From Vanessa cardui (Eukaryota > Arthropoda > Insecta > Lepidoptera > Nymphalidae): a stretch of 64,000 bases of DNA. The DNA is taken from NCBI RefSeq assembly GCF_905220365.1, contig NC_061152.1, positions 1,911,001-1,975,000 of the forward strand. The letters are read 5' to 3'. Below the pieces are notes generated by a model, which ran no database searches, was not told the origin of the DNA, and worked only from the letters and a program-made list of their open reading frames with translations. Shown piece by piece: positions 10,746 through 22,354 of this stretch (position 1 is the stretch's first letter; every line of letters begins with the position of its first letter). Both the position numbers and the translations under genes were made by a program.

Positions 10746-10931
10746 CCCACTGTTGTTATTTCTTAAAAGAATAATAATAAACAAATGGGTTATCCTGATA
10801 GAAGTTGAGATCTGCGTTTTATTCTGTCTTAATGTAATACATTTTGGTGCTTTCAAGTATTATTTTATAACTGAATATCAGGAGATCTTCGCTGGAAATT
10901 TTTTTGTAGACAAATGAGTTTTTTTATGGTA

Positions 10932-11165
10932 TAGGTTGGCGGACGAGCATATGGGCCACCTGATGGTAAGTGGTCATCACCCATAGACAATGACGCTGTA
11001 AGAAATATTAACTATTCCTTACATCGTCACTGCGCTACCGACCTTTGGAACTAAGATGTAACTTGTTCCTGTAGTTACACTGGCTCATTCACCCTTCAAA
11101 CCAGAATACAATGTTACTAATTATTGCTGTTTATTGGTAGGATGTATAACTAATATGTGGTATTG
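10932..11165 (+). repeat. Family B repeat
   Basis: AGGTTGGCGGACGAGCATAT at the start; the 3' end is decayed. Confidence 0.78.
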
Positions 11166-11248
11166 ACACAGACGATTTTTCAAACTATGATATAAATATT
11201 AGAGATAATGAATTTACACGGGTATACGACCTCATCTCGAGAGTCGAG

Positions 11249-11527
11249 ATGGCCCAGTGGCTAGAACGCGTGCATCTTAAACGATGATTGCGGGTTCAAA
11301 CCCAGGCAAGCACCGCTGATTCACGTGCTTAATTTAATCTCGTGCTCAGCGGTGAAGAAAATACCGTGAGGAAACCTGCACGTGACAAATTTCATAGAAA
11401 TTCTGCCACATGTGTATTCCACCAACCCGCATTGGAACAGCGTGGTGGAATATGTTTCAAACCTTCTCCTTAAAGGGAGAGGAGGTCTTATGCCCAGCTG
11501 TGGGAATTTACAGGCTGTTGTTGTTGT
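11249..11527 (+). mobile_element. Family A SINE
   Basis: Full-length plus copy with an intact GGGTTCAAACCC and a GTTGTTGTTGTTG tail. Confidence 0.85.
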
Positions 11528-11727
11528 TGTGTACGACCTCATCTATTAGACAATAACACACAACGTGATTAAGTTTTATAGGTCGTCAGAGATGTCAATG
11601 GGTAAAAATCTATCAGTGTGATCCTTTGTTGGATGAGGCTCTTGGTCTCTTAGTCTTGGGACAACGCCAGCACCAGACGTGGGTACTCTATCCTATCCAT
11701 GGGATACAGTGACATATATATATATGT

Positions 11728-12020
11728 CACCGTAAGATTACAAAATTCGTTAGATGACAATCTATCTCAATCTGATTGTAAACTATAGAAATATTGTGAA
11801 CTGTGAGATATGATTGCAATTTAACTTATTATTTTTCGCTATAATGTAATATTTCGATAATTTGGACAGATTGTAATCTGACAGTTTAACTTCGACAGAT
11901 TACAATATAGCAATAAATAATGCGTTAAATTGCAATCATATCTCACGGTTCACAATATTCCGACAGATTACAATCTCACGAGATAGATTGTAATCTAACG
12001 ATGTTCGTAATCTCACGGTG
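11728..12020. mobile_element. 293-bp palindromic MITE
   Basis: It begins CACCGTAAGATTACAAAATT and ends as the near complement of that; complementarity continues inward almost to the centre (GAGATATGATTGCAATTTAA against its mirror). It is flanked by TATATA tracts. It lies in the intron 30 bp beyond the donor of the exon at 12051-12181. Confidence 0.85.
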
Positions 12021-12050
12021 TCATATATAGAAGGAAAAAGTCATAATTAC

Positions 12051-12181
12051 CATTTGACTGATTTGATTGATCTGCCGGTTAACAGCCTCCACCTTCTGCT
12101 GGATGAGGTGTGGTAGCTGCGAGAGGGCTGCAAGCTGTGCCTTCATCTGTGCTACTTGCTGTTCCAGACTGGCATTTGGAT
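12051..12181 (-). CDS. Zasp-family candidate gene, coiled-coil exon
   Basis: A 131-nt exon, acceptor TTATCTCTTCAG, donor ATG|GTAATT. Two bases complete an Asp codon and 43 codons follow, leaving phase 0. The product begins DPNASLEQQVAQMKAQLAAL and continues as a regular amphipathic helix rich in Gln, Ala and Leu, then HLIQQKVEAVNRQINQISQ. I recall closely similar D-P-N-A-S-L-E-Q-Q coils in insect Zasp66-type proteins, but could not align them here. A 293-bp foldback element lies 30 bp past the donor. Confidence 0.85.
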
Positions 12182-12471
12182 CTGAAGAGATAATAGATAA
12201 AGATTTTGTTATATTTTAGGGAAACAATAAGATAAACTTATGGGAAATTAATATATTAAATATAATATAAGGTAAATGCCATAAATAGCCTTTTCGGCGC
12301 CCTGTGCGAGCTTCTATAACTACCTATTTAAGCAGACTCTTTGCCTTAAACGCAGGTACTACTCACTACTGCAAATGCGTTGCCCATTAACGAGAAACAC
12401 TAAACACAAGTACGCTCGTGTGCTGTCAGAAAAATGAGCGCGATGTTTTTAATGATACTAGCATGTAAGTA

Positions 12472-12805
12472 TAGTACGACACAACTTAGATGTCGCATCG
12501 GCAAAATTCGTAAAACCGATCACGTCCGAATTAAATATCCATCCCCAATTATCAATATTTATTTCTCATGCGAATATGATCTTTGCATAAACGTAATAAC
12601 TTGTAATATCATACGACCTAATATATTCGTCAATTTAACGCGTCGATTTACATGCTCCTGCTTTCTCTGCGGGAATGTATAGCGACGAATAGCGTCGAAT
12701 GGCGCGAGAAAGAGCTATTTCTATTGGTTGTGTAAATCGACAGTTCTCGGTTTTATTTTCATTCCATTGCATTTTCCGATGCTACATCTAATTTGTGTCG
12801 TACTA
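12472..12805. mobile_element. 334-bp MITE with TA target-site duplication
   Basis: The 33-bp terminal inverted repeats begin TAGTACGACACAACTTAGAT; TA flanks both sides (12470-12471, 12806-12807). The interior has no open frame. The structure suits a Tc1/mariner-derived MITE. A second copy is at 38103-39025. Confidence 0.88.
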
Positions 12806-13141
12806 TACGTTTGTATTGGAAGCGAGTACAAGGGCTCAGCGGAATCTTAACAAGAGCAAAACGAAAAAACAATAGTCCTGCCCAGTCTGTCTATTCTTGC
12901 GCCCTCAAGAGTCTACGTCCTGTGAAATGGCACCGGTGGCACCGCCCTATTTACACCACTGTATAAGCTAAGTTTCCACTGGTAATTAGTCACATATTAT
13001 TAAAATTAAAAAAGACTAACATACATAAAATCAAATATTATAAACGTATACTAACGAAAATCTTAAACAGTTATGAATAAAAATCGAACGTAAACGTAAT
13101 TAAACGAAAGAAAATAATAATATATATAGCTAATATTGGCC

Positions 13142-13402
13142 GACATAGCCCAGTGGTTAGAACGTGTGCATCTTAAACGATTACTGTAGCTTCAAACCCA
13201 GTTGAGCACCACTGTATTTTCATGTCCTATTTTGTGTTTATAATTAATCTCGTGCTCGGTGAATAAAAACATCGTGAGGAAACCTGCATCTGTAATATTT
13301 CGCCACATTCAGCATTGGAAGAGTGTGGTGGAATATGCTGACAAACATTATCCCCAAAGGGAGAGACCTTAGCCCAGCAGTGGGAAATTTAGGCTGTATA
13401 TT
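13142..13402 (+). mobile_element. Family A SINE, diverged
   Basis: ATAGCCCAGTGGTTAGAACG at the start; the middle is shortened. Confidence 0.8.
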
Positions 13403-13628
13403 TTTGTTAACATAAATTCGATAACAATAGTATAAACGCAATGTCACTGGTTACACCAGCAAATTTGCTATGATCGCAAAAGCTATTTACAACACTCTCC
13501 AGGATTTTGTGGTGTTTTCCTTCGATTTCTGCCACCACAACTATCATCTCAAGATTATGTCAATGAACAACGTGATCGAAACATTAGAGATAAATTTAAT
13601 GGCATTACTTTAATATAAAAGTAAAGTA

Positions 13629-13919
13629 AAATAACAGCCTGTAAATTTCCCACTGCTGGAATAAGGCCTCCTCTTCCATTAAGGAGAGGGTTTGGAACAT
13701 ATTCCACCACGCTGTTTCAATGCGGCTTGGTGGAATGCACATGTGGCAGAATTTTGAAGAAATTAGACACATGCAGGTTTCCTCACGATGTTTTCTTTCA
13801 CCGCCGAGCACGAGATGGATTATAAACACAAATTAAGTACATATATACAGCGGTGCTTGCCTGGGCGTGAACCCGCAAACATCGGTTAAGATGCACGCGT
13901 TCTAACTACGTGTGCGACG
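13629..13919 (-). mobile_element. Family A SINE
   Basis: Inverted relative to the copy at 13.1 kb, with 226 bp between them, so intronic RNA could pair across both. Confidence 0.85.
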
Positions 13920-14134
13920 AATCGCTAATTTCCAATAGTTTCTGTATTATTTTGTAATAGTAAATTTATTGAGTGTTCTATGTGTGATTGTGGATGTGAT
14001 ATTTTAACGTAATGATATCAATAACTACTGTGAATATCTGTGTTATTGATTTGCTTAATTAAAACTTTATTGAATTTGTGAACAATAGTTTGAATATAGG
14101 CCCACTTATATACTATACATGTAATAAAATTGAA

Positions 14135-14385
14135 GTGTCTGTTTGTAATATTAAAATAGCCCTTTTTTACTCAATGCATATGCATACATACACATACATA
14201 ACACCAAAATAACATTTTTACAATTTTTGTCCTGTTGTTTATTCCGGCTAATCTCTAGAACGGCTGGACCGATTTTGACGGGACTCTCACTGGCAGATAA
14301 CTGATATAATAGGGAGTAACTAAGGCTACAATAACATTTTTGTTTTGTTAAATTCAAACGCGTACAATGTCGCGGACACAGCTTA
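14135..14385 (-). repeat. Family F repeat, inverted copy
   Basis: The complement of TCCAGCCGTTCTAGAGATTA is seen at about 14250. It lies in the intron between the exons at 17.8 and 14.6 kb. Confidence 0.65.
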
Positions 14386-14555
14386 CTATTTGACGTTAAA
14401 TTTCGTTTAAAAAAGGTTTTATAATTTTGCCGCCAAATCTATATTAGTGACTTGCTTACAATGAAATGAAATCAAAAGAAAACTTATTAAAGGTTTCGAA
14501 ATTCCTAAAAAATCTTTTGGATGAAAATGTTAAGTTTGAAAGTTATATAGCTTAC

Positions 14556-14631
14556 CGATCATGCTGTCCACTGTATTCATGATCTGATTGGCTAATGACG
14601 TTCGTTCCATTTCGTACCTGCTGTGTGTCGT
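14556..14631 (-). CDS. Zasp-family candidate gene, 25-codon exon
   Basis: A 76-nt exon, acceptor AAGTTTATAG and strong donor ATCG|GTAAGC, entering in phase 0 and leaving one base. The product is polar and helical, with ERTSLANQIMNTVDSMI leading straight into the coiled coil of the next exon. The trailing G plus AT of the next exon gives the Asp of D-P-N-A-S, a clean phase match. Confidence 0.8.
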
Positions 14632-15154
14632 CTATAAACTTTGCTTCCAAGCCAATCTGTGCAACAAACAAGAAACAGACATTTGAGTTTATAAGGAAGA
14701 GGCTTAATGTGGAATCAGACGGTTCATATTTCGTCGATTTCCGTGTTTCATTTTATTTATTTATTTATTTATTTAGATCCACCAGTGATAATTACATTAA
14801 TACAATATTGGGTAAAAAGAATTACAGTGTAGCTTAGTTCTAAATGCATTATCTTTTAAGGCAGATACAGCATGCAAATATTAGGAAGTTTATAAAACAT
14901 TTATTACATTATATTAAAAATGTATTAACTTATTGGTAAAGAAATATTAAAATCTCTATATATAAAAATTAGGTTACAGGTGGTTCAAAAACTTATAACG
15001 AAATGTTTTGAGTGAGTCCCTAAAAGGGTCCAAATGTTTACAACTATCATTTCGAATTTCAGACATCCTGGAAATTGGTGAGTTATTGCCCAAAACGTAG
15101 AGAAAGGAAAAAAAAACGGAGGAGGTTATCGATTCGTCTGTGTTTGTTATCAAC

Positions 15155-15358
15155 AACGTACCAATAACTAAAACTACGTTATATAATCGTAAATCGACTT
15201 TTAAGTTGTCTAATATTTTTCAATTCATTTTACTTAGGAGGACTCTAAAAATATGTTGAATACGCAATTATTTTTATTACTTTTTAGTGCATATTCATTT
15301 GTTTTAAAATAGTGTTTTGTTTGAAGTCGGTTTTTCTATTTGTTATTTTTTTTATTTA
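15155..15358 (-). repeat. Family H single arm
   Basis: Complement of the arm, ending TTTGAAGTCGGTTTTTCTAT. Confidence 0.75.
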
Positions 15359-15722
15359 TCACGACTAAACATAAAGTGAAACAAAGGTGCCGAATGATTT
15401 CATTAGTGATCTGATCTGATCCAATGACATTGGATCGGATCGCATCTTTCATTCCCACTCCGAATGAACGAATAATGAACAGTCTGAACACATTGAACTC
15501 GTATTTGGACAATTTGATCGATCAAAATACATTTATGGAGAATTTTAAACGTTATTCGACGCCATATTGAAAGAAACTATGGATGAATGTTCTTTTTACC
15601 TCATTTGAGCCGTGTGAACATGGAATGAAGGGAAAATTAATCATTCACTCAAAAGAACATTCACTCGAATGAGCCGTCTGATATCACCTTTATGTCGTTT
15701 TAAGGCAGTATGTTCCTAATTG

Positions 15723-15847
15723 AGCCGAGATGGCCCAGTGCTTAGAGGAATGATTGCGGGTTCAAACCCAGGCACCACTGAATTTCCATGTACTTAATAT
15801 TTGTTTATAAGCTTGAGCTTGATGAAGAAAAGCATCGTGATGCTGCA
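15723..15847 (+). mobile_element. Family A SINE, 5' fragment
   Basis: GAGCCGAGATGGCCCAGT to about GAAGAAAAGCATCGTGATGC. It ends where an inverted copy begins. Confidence 0.75.
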
Positions 15848-15856
15848 TGAATCTCA

Positions 15857-16147
15857 ACAACAGCCTGTAAATTCCCACTGCTGGGCTAAAGGCCTCCTCT
15901 CCCTTTGAGGAGAAGGTTTGGAACATATTCCACCACGCTGTTCCAATGCGGGTTGTTGGAATGCACATGTGGCAGAATTTCTATGAAATTTGTCACATGC
16001 AGGTTTCCTCACGATGTTTTCCTTCACCGCTGAGCACGAGATGAATTATAAAGACAAATTAAGCACATGAATCAGCGGTGCTTGCCTGGGTTTGAACCCG
16101 CAATCATCAGTTAAGATGTACGCGTTCTAACCACTGGGCCATCTCAA
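15857..16147 (-). mobile_element. Family A SINE
   Basis: Full-length inverted copy placed tail-on to the fragment at 15.7 kb. The rest of the plus copy seems to resume at 16189, so this one may have inserted into it. Confidence 0.85.
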
Positions 16148-16188
16148 CAGTACTCGCATGAATCTCATTTCAAGGAAATTCACATTAT

Positions 16189-16262
16189 GGGCTACATTGG
16201 AGCAGCATGTTGGAATATGCTCCAAACCGTCTCCTCAAAAGGAAAGGAGACCTTAGCCCAAG
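16189..16262 (+). mobile_element. Family A SINE, 3' fragment
   Basis: TACATTGGAGCAGCATGTTG to CTTAGCCCAAG, the likely continuation of the copy at 15723-15847. Confidence 0.65.
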
Positions 16263-16865
16263 TTCCAACAAATGCCAATACATTGTCCCCAAAACAAGTT
16301 ACTAATAAAAAAGATCTCGGAACTAAAAGAAATCCATACGTTGAACTGCCATTGTGTCCTTATCACTCCCGTACAAATATACAGCTATCGCATTCACACA
16401 CATGCGAATTATAATCACTACATATTATCAAACAAAGTCCCGGCCTCGTCTGTTTGTATGTTCCCGATAAACTCCGAAAGTACTGAACGGATTTTGATGA
16501 GGTTTTCACTAATACACACAGGGATTCATAAGGAAGGTTTAGGTATATAATTTATTAAGGTTTTTGTGTAAATAAGTAGAAATATATCGACAATTAAACA
16601 TGTTGGAAAAAAGCAATCATAAAAAAGTTAATAAACATAAAAAAAAATATGTACAAAGCTGGGACGAGATGCTGGTCTCATATTACAACAGTATGACAAT
16701 AATATTAACGAAATTTTACAGTGGCTCACTCAAGTGAATCATTAAAAAAGGGGATGGATTGACAATACCCCAAAATCGATACATTAATGATATAGTAGTA
16801 TCATTTATAAATACATTAAATATGTCGGTGAAATATTATAGCACTATCAGTAACACAAAAACACA

Positions 16866-17212
16866 CATACAATGACATTTTTAACTTTGCCGTTTCATAA
16901 ATTTAAATCATTCGTAAAAAATACATTGTTAAAGAAGGCATATTATTCAATACAAGATTATACAGACGACAAAAAAGCGTGGAATTAATACCTGTTAACT
17001 TCCAAGCAGGATATTAATTTAAATAATTGTATTTAACTAATTTGACTTTGTATTTTTTAAATGTTGAAAAAGAGTAACTGCTGAGTTTCTTATCGATTCT
17101 TCTCGGTAGAATCTACATTCCGAACCGGTGGTTTCTTAATTAAGCTTCACTTAATTGTTAAATGACGATTCAAAAGTGCTTGTAAAAGCCTACTCGAATA
17201 AAATATATGTTA
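16866..17212 (+). mobile_element. Family D: LINE with last ORF2 codons
   Basis: Translates as LPFHKFKSFVKNTLLKKAYY then DDKKAWN and a stop, aligning with the end of ORF2 at 53.3-53.4 kb (LPFSKFKNIIKTKLINKSYY). Confidence 0.85.
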
Positions 17213-17272
17213 CAGAGCCTTCAATACTTCATTATTATTGCATATTATGAATATATCAGCTATTGAATTTAC

Positions 17273-17528
17273 AAGCCGGTCTGGGTAGGTACCACTCATT
17301 CATCAGTTATTCTACCGCCAAACAACAGTAGGCAGTATTGTTGTGTTCCGGTTTGAAGGGTGAGTCAGTGTAACTACAGGCACAAGGGACATAACATCTT
17401 ATTTCCCAGGTTGGTGGCGCATTGAAGATTTAAGGAATAGTTAATATATCTTACAGCGTCATTGTCTATGGGTAATGGTGACCACTTACTATCAGGTGGC
17501 CCATATGCTCGTCCGCCAACCTATGCCA
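17273..17528 (-). repeat. Family B repeat
   Basis: Inverted copy ending CGTCCGCCAACCTATGCCAT, directly after a family D tail. Confidence 0.8.
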
Positions 17529-17766
17529 TAAAAAAAGTAATATTATTTAATAAGGCATAGCATTTAATACTTATACACTATTTGTTATTTTTAAAATGAT
17601 TGAGCTGTCATTAGAAAACAATGAGATTGTGGGGCATGGTAACAAAAGATAGAGAGATTGGAGCATCATTGTAAAACGATAATATTATTTTGGAACTTAT
17701 GAAATTACATATATTATGATTCGATTTGATGACACATATAGGGTTGATATATATATAAGAACTTAC

Positions 17767-17869
17767 GTAAGAGGCGACTGTTTGTAACAACTCCGGTTTA
17801 TATACTAAATATTTCGAAAGCGTTGCCAAATATATTTTTTTTCGTATTGAATGCAAGCCAAACAATCGC
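17767..17869 (-). CDS. Zasp-family candidate gene, most 5' exon of the phased chain
   Basis: A 103-nt exon with a weak-tract acceptor (AATTTAACAG) and a strong donor (TTAC|GTAAGT). One base completes a codon begun upstream; 34 codons follow and it exits in phase 0, as the exon at 14556-14631 needs. The product includes RLFGLHSIRKK, LATLSKYLVYK and PELLQTVASY. The entry phase (two bases supplied upstream) is the same as that of the giant exon at 22355-28487, so both could be spliced to one upstream donor. The other two frames contain stops. Confidence 0.62.
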
Positions 17870-17960
17870 CTGTTAAATTAGCTTATTTATAGAATATTGA
17901 TCCGATTCGGGGTTGAATTGATCGTATTAATAAAATTAATTAACTATCTCTAATTATTTG

Positions 17961-18126
17961 AGCCGAAATGGCCCAGTGGTTTGAGCGCCTACATCTTAAC
18001 TCATGATTGAGGGTTCACATATACCACTGAATTTGCATGTGCTTAATTTCTGTTTATAATTCATCTCGTGAAGGAAAACATCGTGAGGAATCTGTCCCTT
18101 GCATGTGTCTTATTTCAATGAATGCC
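17961..18126 (+). mobile_element. Family A SINE, 5' half
   Basis: GAGCCGAAATGGCCCAGTGG onward. Box B is damaged and the 3' half is missing. It lies 92 bp upstream of the exon at 17869. Confidence 0.75.
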
Positions 18127-18185
18127 ACGTGTAACTTATACCATAAAATAATACTATGGAAATATTTATGATCAACAAGATATAG

Positions 18186-18330
18186 GTAAAAAAGCGTGGA
18201 GTTAATACCCGCTGACTTCCAAGCAGGATATATTAATTTAAATAATTGTATTTAACTAACTTGACTTTGTATTTTTTAAATGTTAAAAAAGAGTAATTAC
18301 TGAGTTTCTTGTCGGTTCTTCTCGGTAATA
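18186..18330 (+). mobile_element. Family D: LINE tail fragment
   Basis: AAAAAAGCGTGGAGTTAATA to TTCTTGTCGGTTCTTCTCGG. Confidence 0.75.
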
Positions 18331-18606
18331 CGACCTTGGGTTAACTGTAAACTGCGAATGGTATTGCTGTTTATCGTTTTAGTTGGTGGTAGCCCAGTGG
18401 TGGCGCAAGACAAGGTGGGAAGATACGTTTGGGGGGGGCCTCTGATGGTGCAACTTCGTGCGCCGAAGAATGGAATATAAAAACGGCTTTGTCCTTTTGG
18501 ATTATCCATACTTTTTCAAATATATTTTCGGATGTGTGGTTTGAGGCCCTTTGCACAGCGAGGTCGTGGGCAGTGGCCCACACCGCCCACACCTTACGCC
18601 ACCTCT

Positions 18607-18822
18607 GGTGGTAGGGCGTTGTGTATGATGAGATATTCTACTGCCAAACAGTACTCAGTATTGTTGTGTTCCGGTTTGAAGGGTGAGTCAGTGTAACTAC
18701 AGACACAAGGTACATCTTAGTTTCTATAGTTGTCGCATTGCTGATGTAAGGAATGGTTATTGTTTACGGGTGATGGTGACCACTTACCATCAGGTGGCCT
18801 ATCGCTCGCCCGACCAACAATC
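18607..18822 (-). repeat. Family B repeat
   Basis: Inverted, with internal losses; CAGTATTGTTGTGTTCCGGT is intact. Confidence 0.75.
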
Positions 18823-18992
18823 TGAGCGGTGTTTTTTCTTTGTGTTTGTTACATGTTTCCGACATTTATAAACAGATTAGGACGTTTTTTATGAATCTCT
18901 CAAATCATCACATCGGGTCATATGTGATTGTTCATTGGTTTCCATGGGCTATAATTTATTTATAAATTATTTTAATGAAGCATTACTCGAAG

Positions 18993-19246
18993 CTGAGATG
19001 GTCCAGTGGTAAGAAAGCGTGCGTCTTAACCGATGATTACGGGTTCAAACACTGTATATATGTGCTTAATTTGTGTTCATAATTCATCTCGAGCTTGGCG
19101 GTGAAGGAAAACATCGTGAGGAAACCCGTATGTGTCTAATTTTATAGAAATTCTGCTACATGTGCATTCCACCAACCCGCATTGGAAAAGCGTGGTGGAA
19201 TATATACCGGCAGTGGGAAATTTACAGGCTGTTACTTTACTTTACT
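18993..19246 (+). mobile_element. Family A SINE
   Basis: Full promoter; the 3' part is shortened after GTGGTGGAATATAT. Confidence 0.82.
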
Positions 19247-19394
19247 AATTATTACTCGAAGTATTTATTTTGACCCGGATCTTTCGGGTACAGTGAGGTT
19301 CTATAAATAACTATTATATTGAACAATATACAACATATTTCCGAAAAGGAAAAATTGAAATTCTAGACTTTTTTCAACTAGAATATGCATTTAT

Positions 19395-19515
19395 TATATA
19401 GGTAAACATTCCCCTTGAATCGCTCTATTTATTGATGAAAATCGCATCAAAATGCGTCGCGTAGTTTAAAAGATCCAAGCGTTCAAAGCGGGGAAGACTT
19501 TGTTTTATACTATGG
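19395..19515 (+). repeat. Family G fragment
   Basis: Degenerate copy with TTGAATCGCTCTATTTATTG and AAAATGCGTCGCGTAGTTTA. Confidence 0.5.
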
Positions 19516-19723
19516 TAATATTTATAATATAGGTAAATTATTCGTAAGGAAATATAGGTAGGTATTTGTATATTTATTATTATGTTATTACATATAGCAG
19601 TTAAAATTCCAAAAGGGTTTATTTGTTAACTCCAGGACAATCATTTATAAAATAAAACAAATAATAAATATTTTTTTTGTGTACTGGTTTATTTATTATT
19701 CACAGTAATCTCCTATTCCTGAC

Positions 19724-20017
19724 AACAACAACAACAACAGCCTGTACATTTCCCACTGTTGGGCTTAGGTCCCTCCCTTTGACGAAAAGGTTTGGGACAT
19801 ATTCCACCACGTTTATCCAATGGCGTGTTGGAATACACATGTGGCAGAATTTCTATGAAATTCGACATATGTAGGTTTAGTCACGATGTTTTCCTTCACA
19901 GACCATAAGATGAATTATAAACACTAATTAAGCACATGAGTATTCAGTGGTGCTTGGATATGAACCCGCAATCATCGGTTAAGATGCACGCGTTCTAACC
20001 ACTGGGCCATCTCGGCT
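19724..20017 (-). mobile_element. Family A SINE
   Basis: Inverted copy with an ACAACAACAACAACAACAG tail. Confidence 0.83.
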
Positions 20018-20309
20018 CACACTTTTCATACAGTGTGTATATTTCATTATGAGTTTTCATGTAAATCCGTAACAAACAAACGATCATACTTTATAAAGTT
20101 AGGGTTAGATTTAAATAATAAGAGCTTATATTTAATTAATATTTTTTAATTAAACTTATCAAAAATCATTATAAACAATCGCATGATCGCGTTCTTAAAT
20201 GTATTCTCGAAATTCGAAATATGTACCTGGAAAAGAAAATATAATTTAATAAAACACATAGCAAAAGCATCTTACTAGGGTTAATTAGGTACTTTAATTA
20301 TACCCCGGG

Positions 20310-20520
20310 AACCCCCCCTAGGTGTTGGAGGCGCGCATAGGCAGGCCGACCGTCAGGGCGTCACGGTAGCATGCGTAAGCGATCCCGTGGCGTCCGCCGA
20401 AAGACGGAGAGGGTGCCGCTGGTTTTTTAGTGGGTAAACCCGGTGTGCTTGGGCGCACTCGGCGTTCAGGGCTCCGGTGTGTCAAACCCCCCCCCCCCCA
20501 CTTTCCTTCATGTGGGGGAA
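20310..20520. repeat. GC-rich repeat island
   Basis: GGTGTTGGAGGCGCGCATAG through GTCAAACCCCCCCCCCCC; much higher GC than its surroundings. Probably the tail of a LINE; I could not assign it. Confidence 0.5.
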
Positions 20521-20879
20521 GCGCGTAAAGCGTTTTTCCAGCGGTAAAAAAAGGTATTTTAATTATGTATATCAATTAGTTGTGACCGCGAATTTGCTTA
20601 AGTTTGAATTTAACAAAGAAGTTATAGTTGTATTTACTCTTTTTACATCAGTAATCTGTCTGTTATGAAATATTATAAGCAGTGGCGGATTTACCAATAG
20701 GCTAAGTAGGCTGGAGCCTAGGGCTGCAAATTTAGGGAGGAAACCGGGAAAAAACCGATGTAATGAGGACGATAGAACACAAATCATAAATGTTGCAAAA
20801 AAAAGTAGGAGTGGCAAAATGCCTACTAGCGGCAGATTTGTTAATACGTCACTGAGTATAAGCAATAATCATTACACAG

Positions 20880-21125
20880 TATAAAATAAAGTCGCTTACC
20901 GCTGTCTGTCCCTATGTATGCTTAGATCTTTAATACGCAACGGATTTTGATACGGTTTTTATATATTCGAGAGGCAGGTTTTTGTATATTATACATGGAC
21001 AATATAGTAGAGCTAAACGCTGATAATTTTAGAAGTTTCTAATGTGATGTCGTAAGTTAACAAATTCTGTTGTATATTTAGTATCAGTACTGCACCCGTG
21101 CGAAGATGGAGTAGGTCGTTAGTAT
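20880..21125 (-). repeat. Family G repeat
   Basis: Inverted copy with CGCAACGGATTTTGATACGG. It is one of three family G copies between 20.9 and 21.7 kb. Confidence 0.65.
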
Positions 21126-21184
21126 ACGATAATCCAGCTGTTGTATTATTTAAAGAAACATCCTTGCCAGCTCCCTGTCATATA

Positions 21185-21445
21185 TACGCAACTAGCTACC
21201 CACCCCGGTTTCGCTCAGGTGCAATGCTAATGTTTGCAATGTAAGCGTAAACATTGTGTTTATCACTTTGGAAACAAATATAATCAGTGTTTCTTTACTA
21301 TATTGTCCATGTTTTATATACAAAAACCTTCCTCTCGAATCTCTCTATCTATTTAAAAAAACCGCATCAAAATCCGTTGCGTATTAAAGATCTAAGCATA
21401 CATAGGAACAGACAGTAAGCGACTTTGTTTTATACTGTGTAATGA
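21185..21445 (+). repeat. Family G repeat
   Basis: It begins near CGCAACTAGCTACCCACCCC and carries AAAATCCGTTGCGTATTAAA. It faces the copy at 20.9 kb head to head. Confidence 0.65.
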
Positions 21446-21539
21446 TTATGATGAGAAATTTTAACAATTCTACAATTTCCCTTGTGCCTGTAGTTACACA
21501 GGCTCACTATTATATATCAAAGCATTTTGATTATTAGAT

Positions 21540-21715
21540 GAGTTATCTTATATACTAAAAAGCGACTAAGTATACTACAGATTTTTTCTTGTTTATTTAC
21601 TGTATTATATACAAAAACCTTCGTCCCGAATCAGTATATCTATTAATAGTCATTTCAAAGATACATAAGGACAGACAGCGGTAAGCGACTTTGTTTTATA
21701 CTATGTAATGATAAT
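21540..21715 (+). repeat. Family G fragment
   Basis: Contains CGACTAAGTATACTACAGAT and GACAGACAGCGGTAAGCGAC. It shows the sequence uninterrupted at the point where the 1.5-kb copy carries its foldback. Confidence 0.6.
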
Positions 21716-21997
21716 GATTATACGACTATACAGCAAAAATCAAATGCCTCCCAAACGCCAGGCACACGACAGTTATCTTTAAAAAAAATTGATTTCGAAG
21801 ATATTTTCTAACTTACCTATGATTCGTTGTTCACAGTGTTGCAAGATTCAAAAAGTATCCTCAGTTTTATAATTTGATATTTATAATCTGTAATTCTGTG
21901 TCTTTATTATCTTTCGTTTATTTTTAGTATATCATTTATTTCAACTTATGAAACAATCATATTGATAGACAATATGTGTGCTTTTCAACTCACTTCA

Positions 21998-22146
21998 CTC
22001 CGAGGTCCCAAGTCGATGTAGATTGTCATTAGTTAGTTGTCTGTGTCGTCTCGGGTCTGGTTTGTGCCGTCGTTACTTCTGATCTTCCACAACACAAGTG
22101 CGTTAGCTGCTTACATTGGGATCAGAGTAATGTATGTGATGTTGTC
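21998..22146 (+). mobile_element. Family C SINE
   Basis: Plus copy lacking the first half of the promoter; it ends CATTGGGATCAGAGTAATGT. It lies about 200 bp past the giant exon's stop. Confidence 0.78.
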
Positions 22147-22354
22147 TCATCTTTATTATTTATTTAAAATTTCCTCTCCTAAGTTCGTCAAAACAATTTC
22201 TATATTACATACATATCAGCAGTACTCGAGACTCAAATTCGTCTTCAATTTGGAATTATCAAAACTAATACTAATATTGATTATTATTAAATAATAATTA
22301 ATTATAATTCGTATTCTATATCTAGATTTAAAATTAACTTTTATTAATATTGCA

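Noticed and set aside
20180..20229. Exon after the strong acceptor TTTTCTTTTCCAG at about 20.23 kb, minus strand
   Set aside because: All three frames meet a stop within about 27 codons and no donor is present; at most an alternative tail.
21817..21880. Exon before the donor ATAG|GTAAGT at about 21.82 kb, minus strand
   Set aside because: Every frame reaching the donor has a stop or lacks an acceptor; it could only be untranslated.
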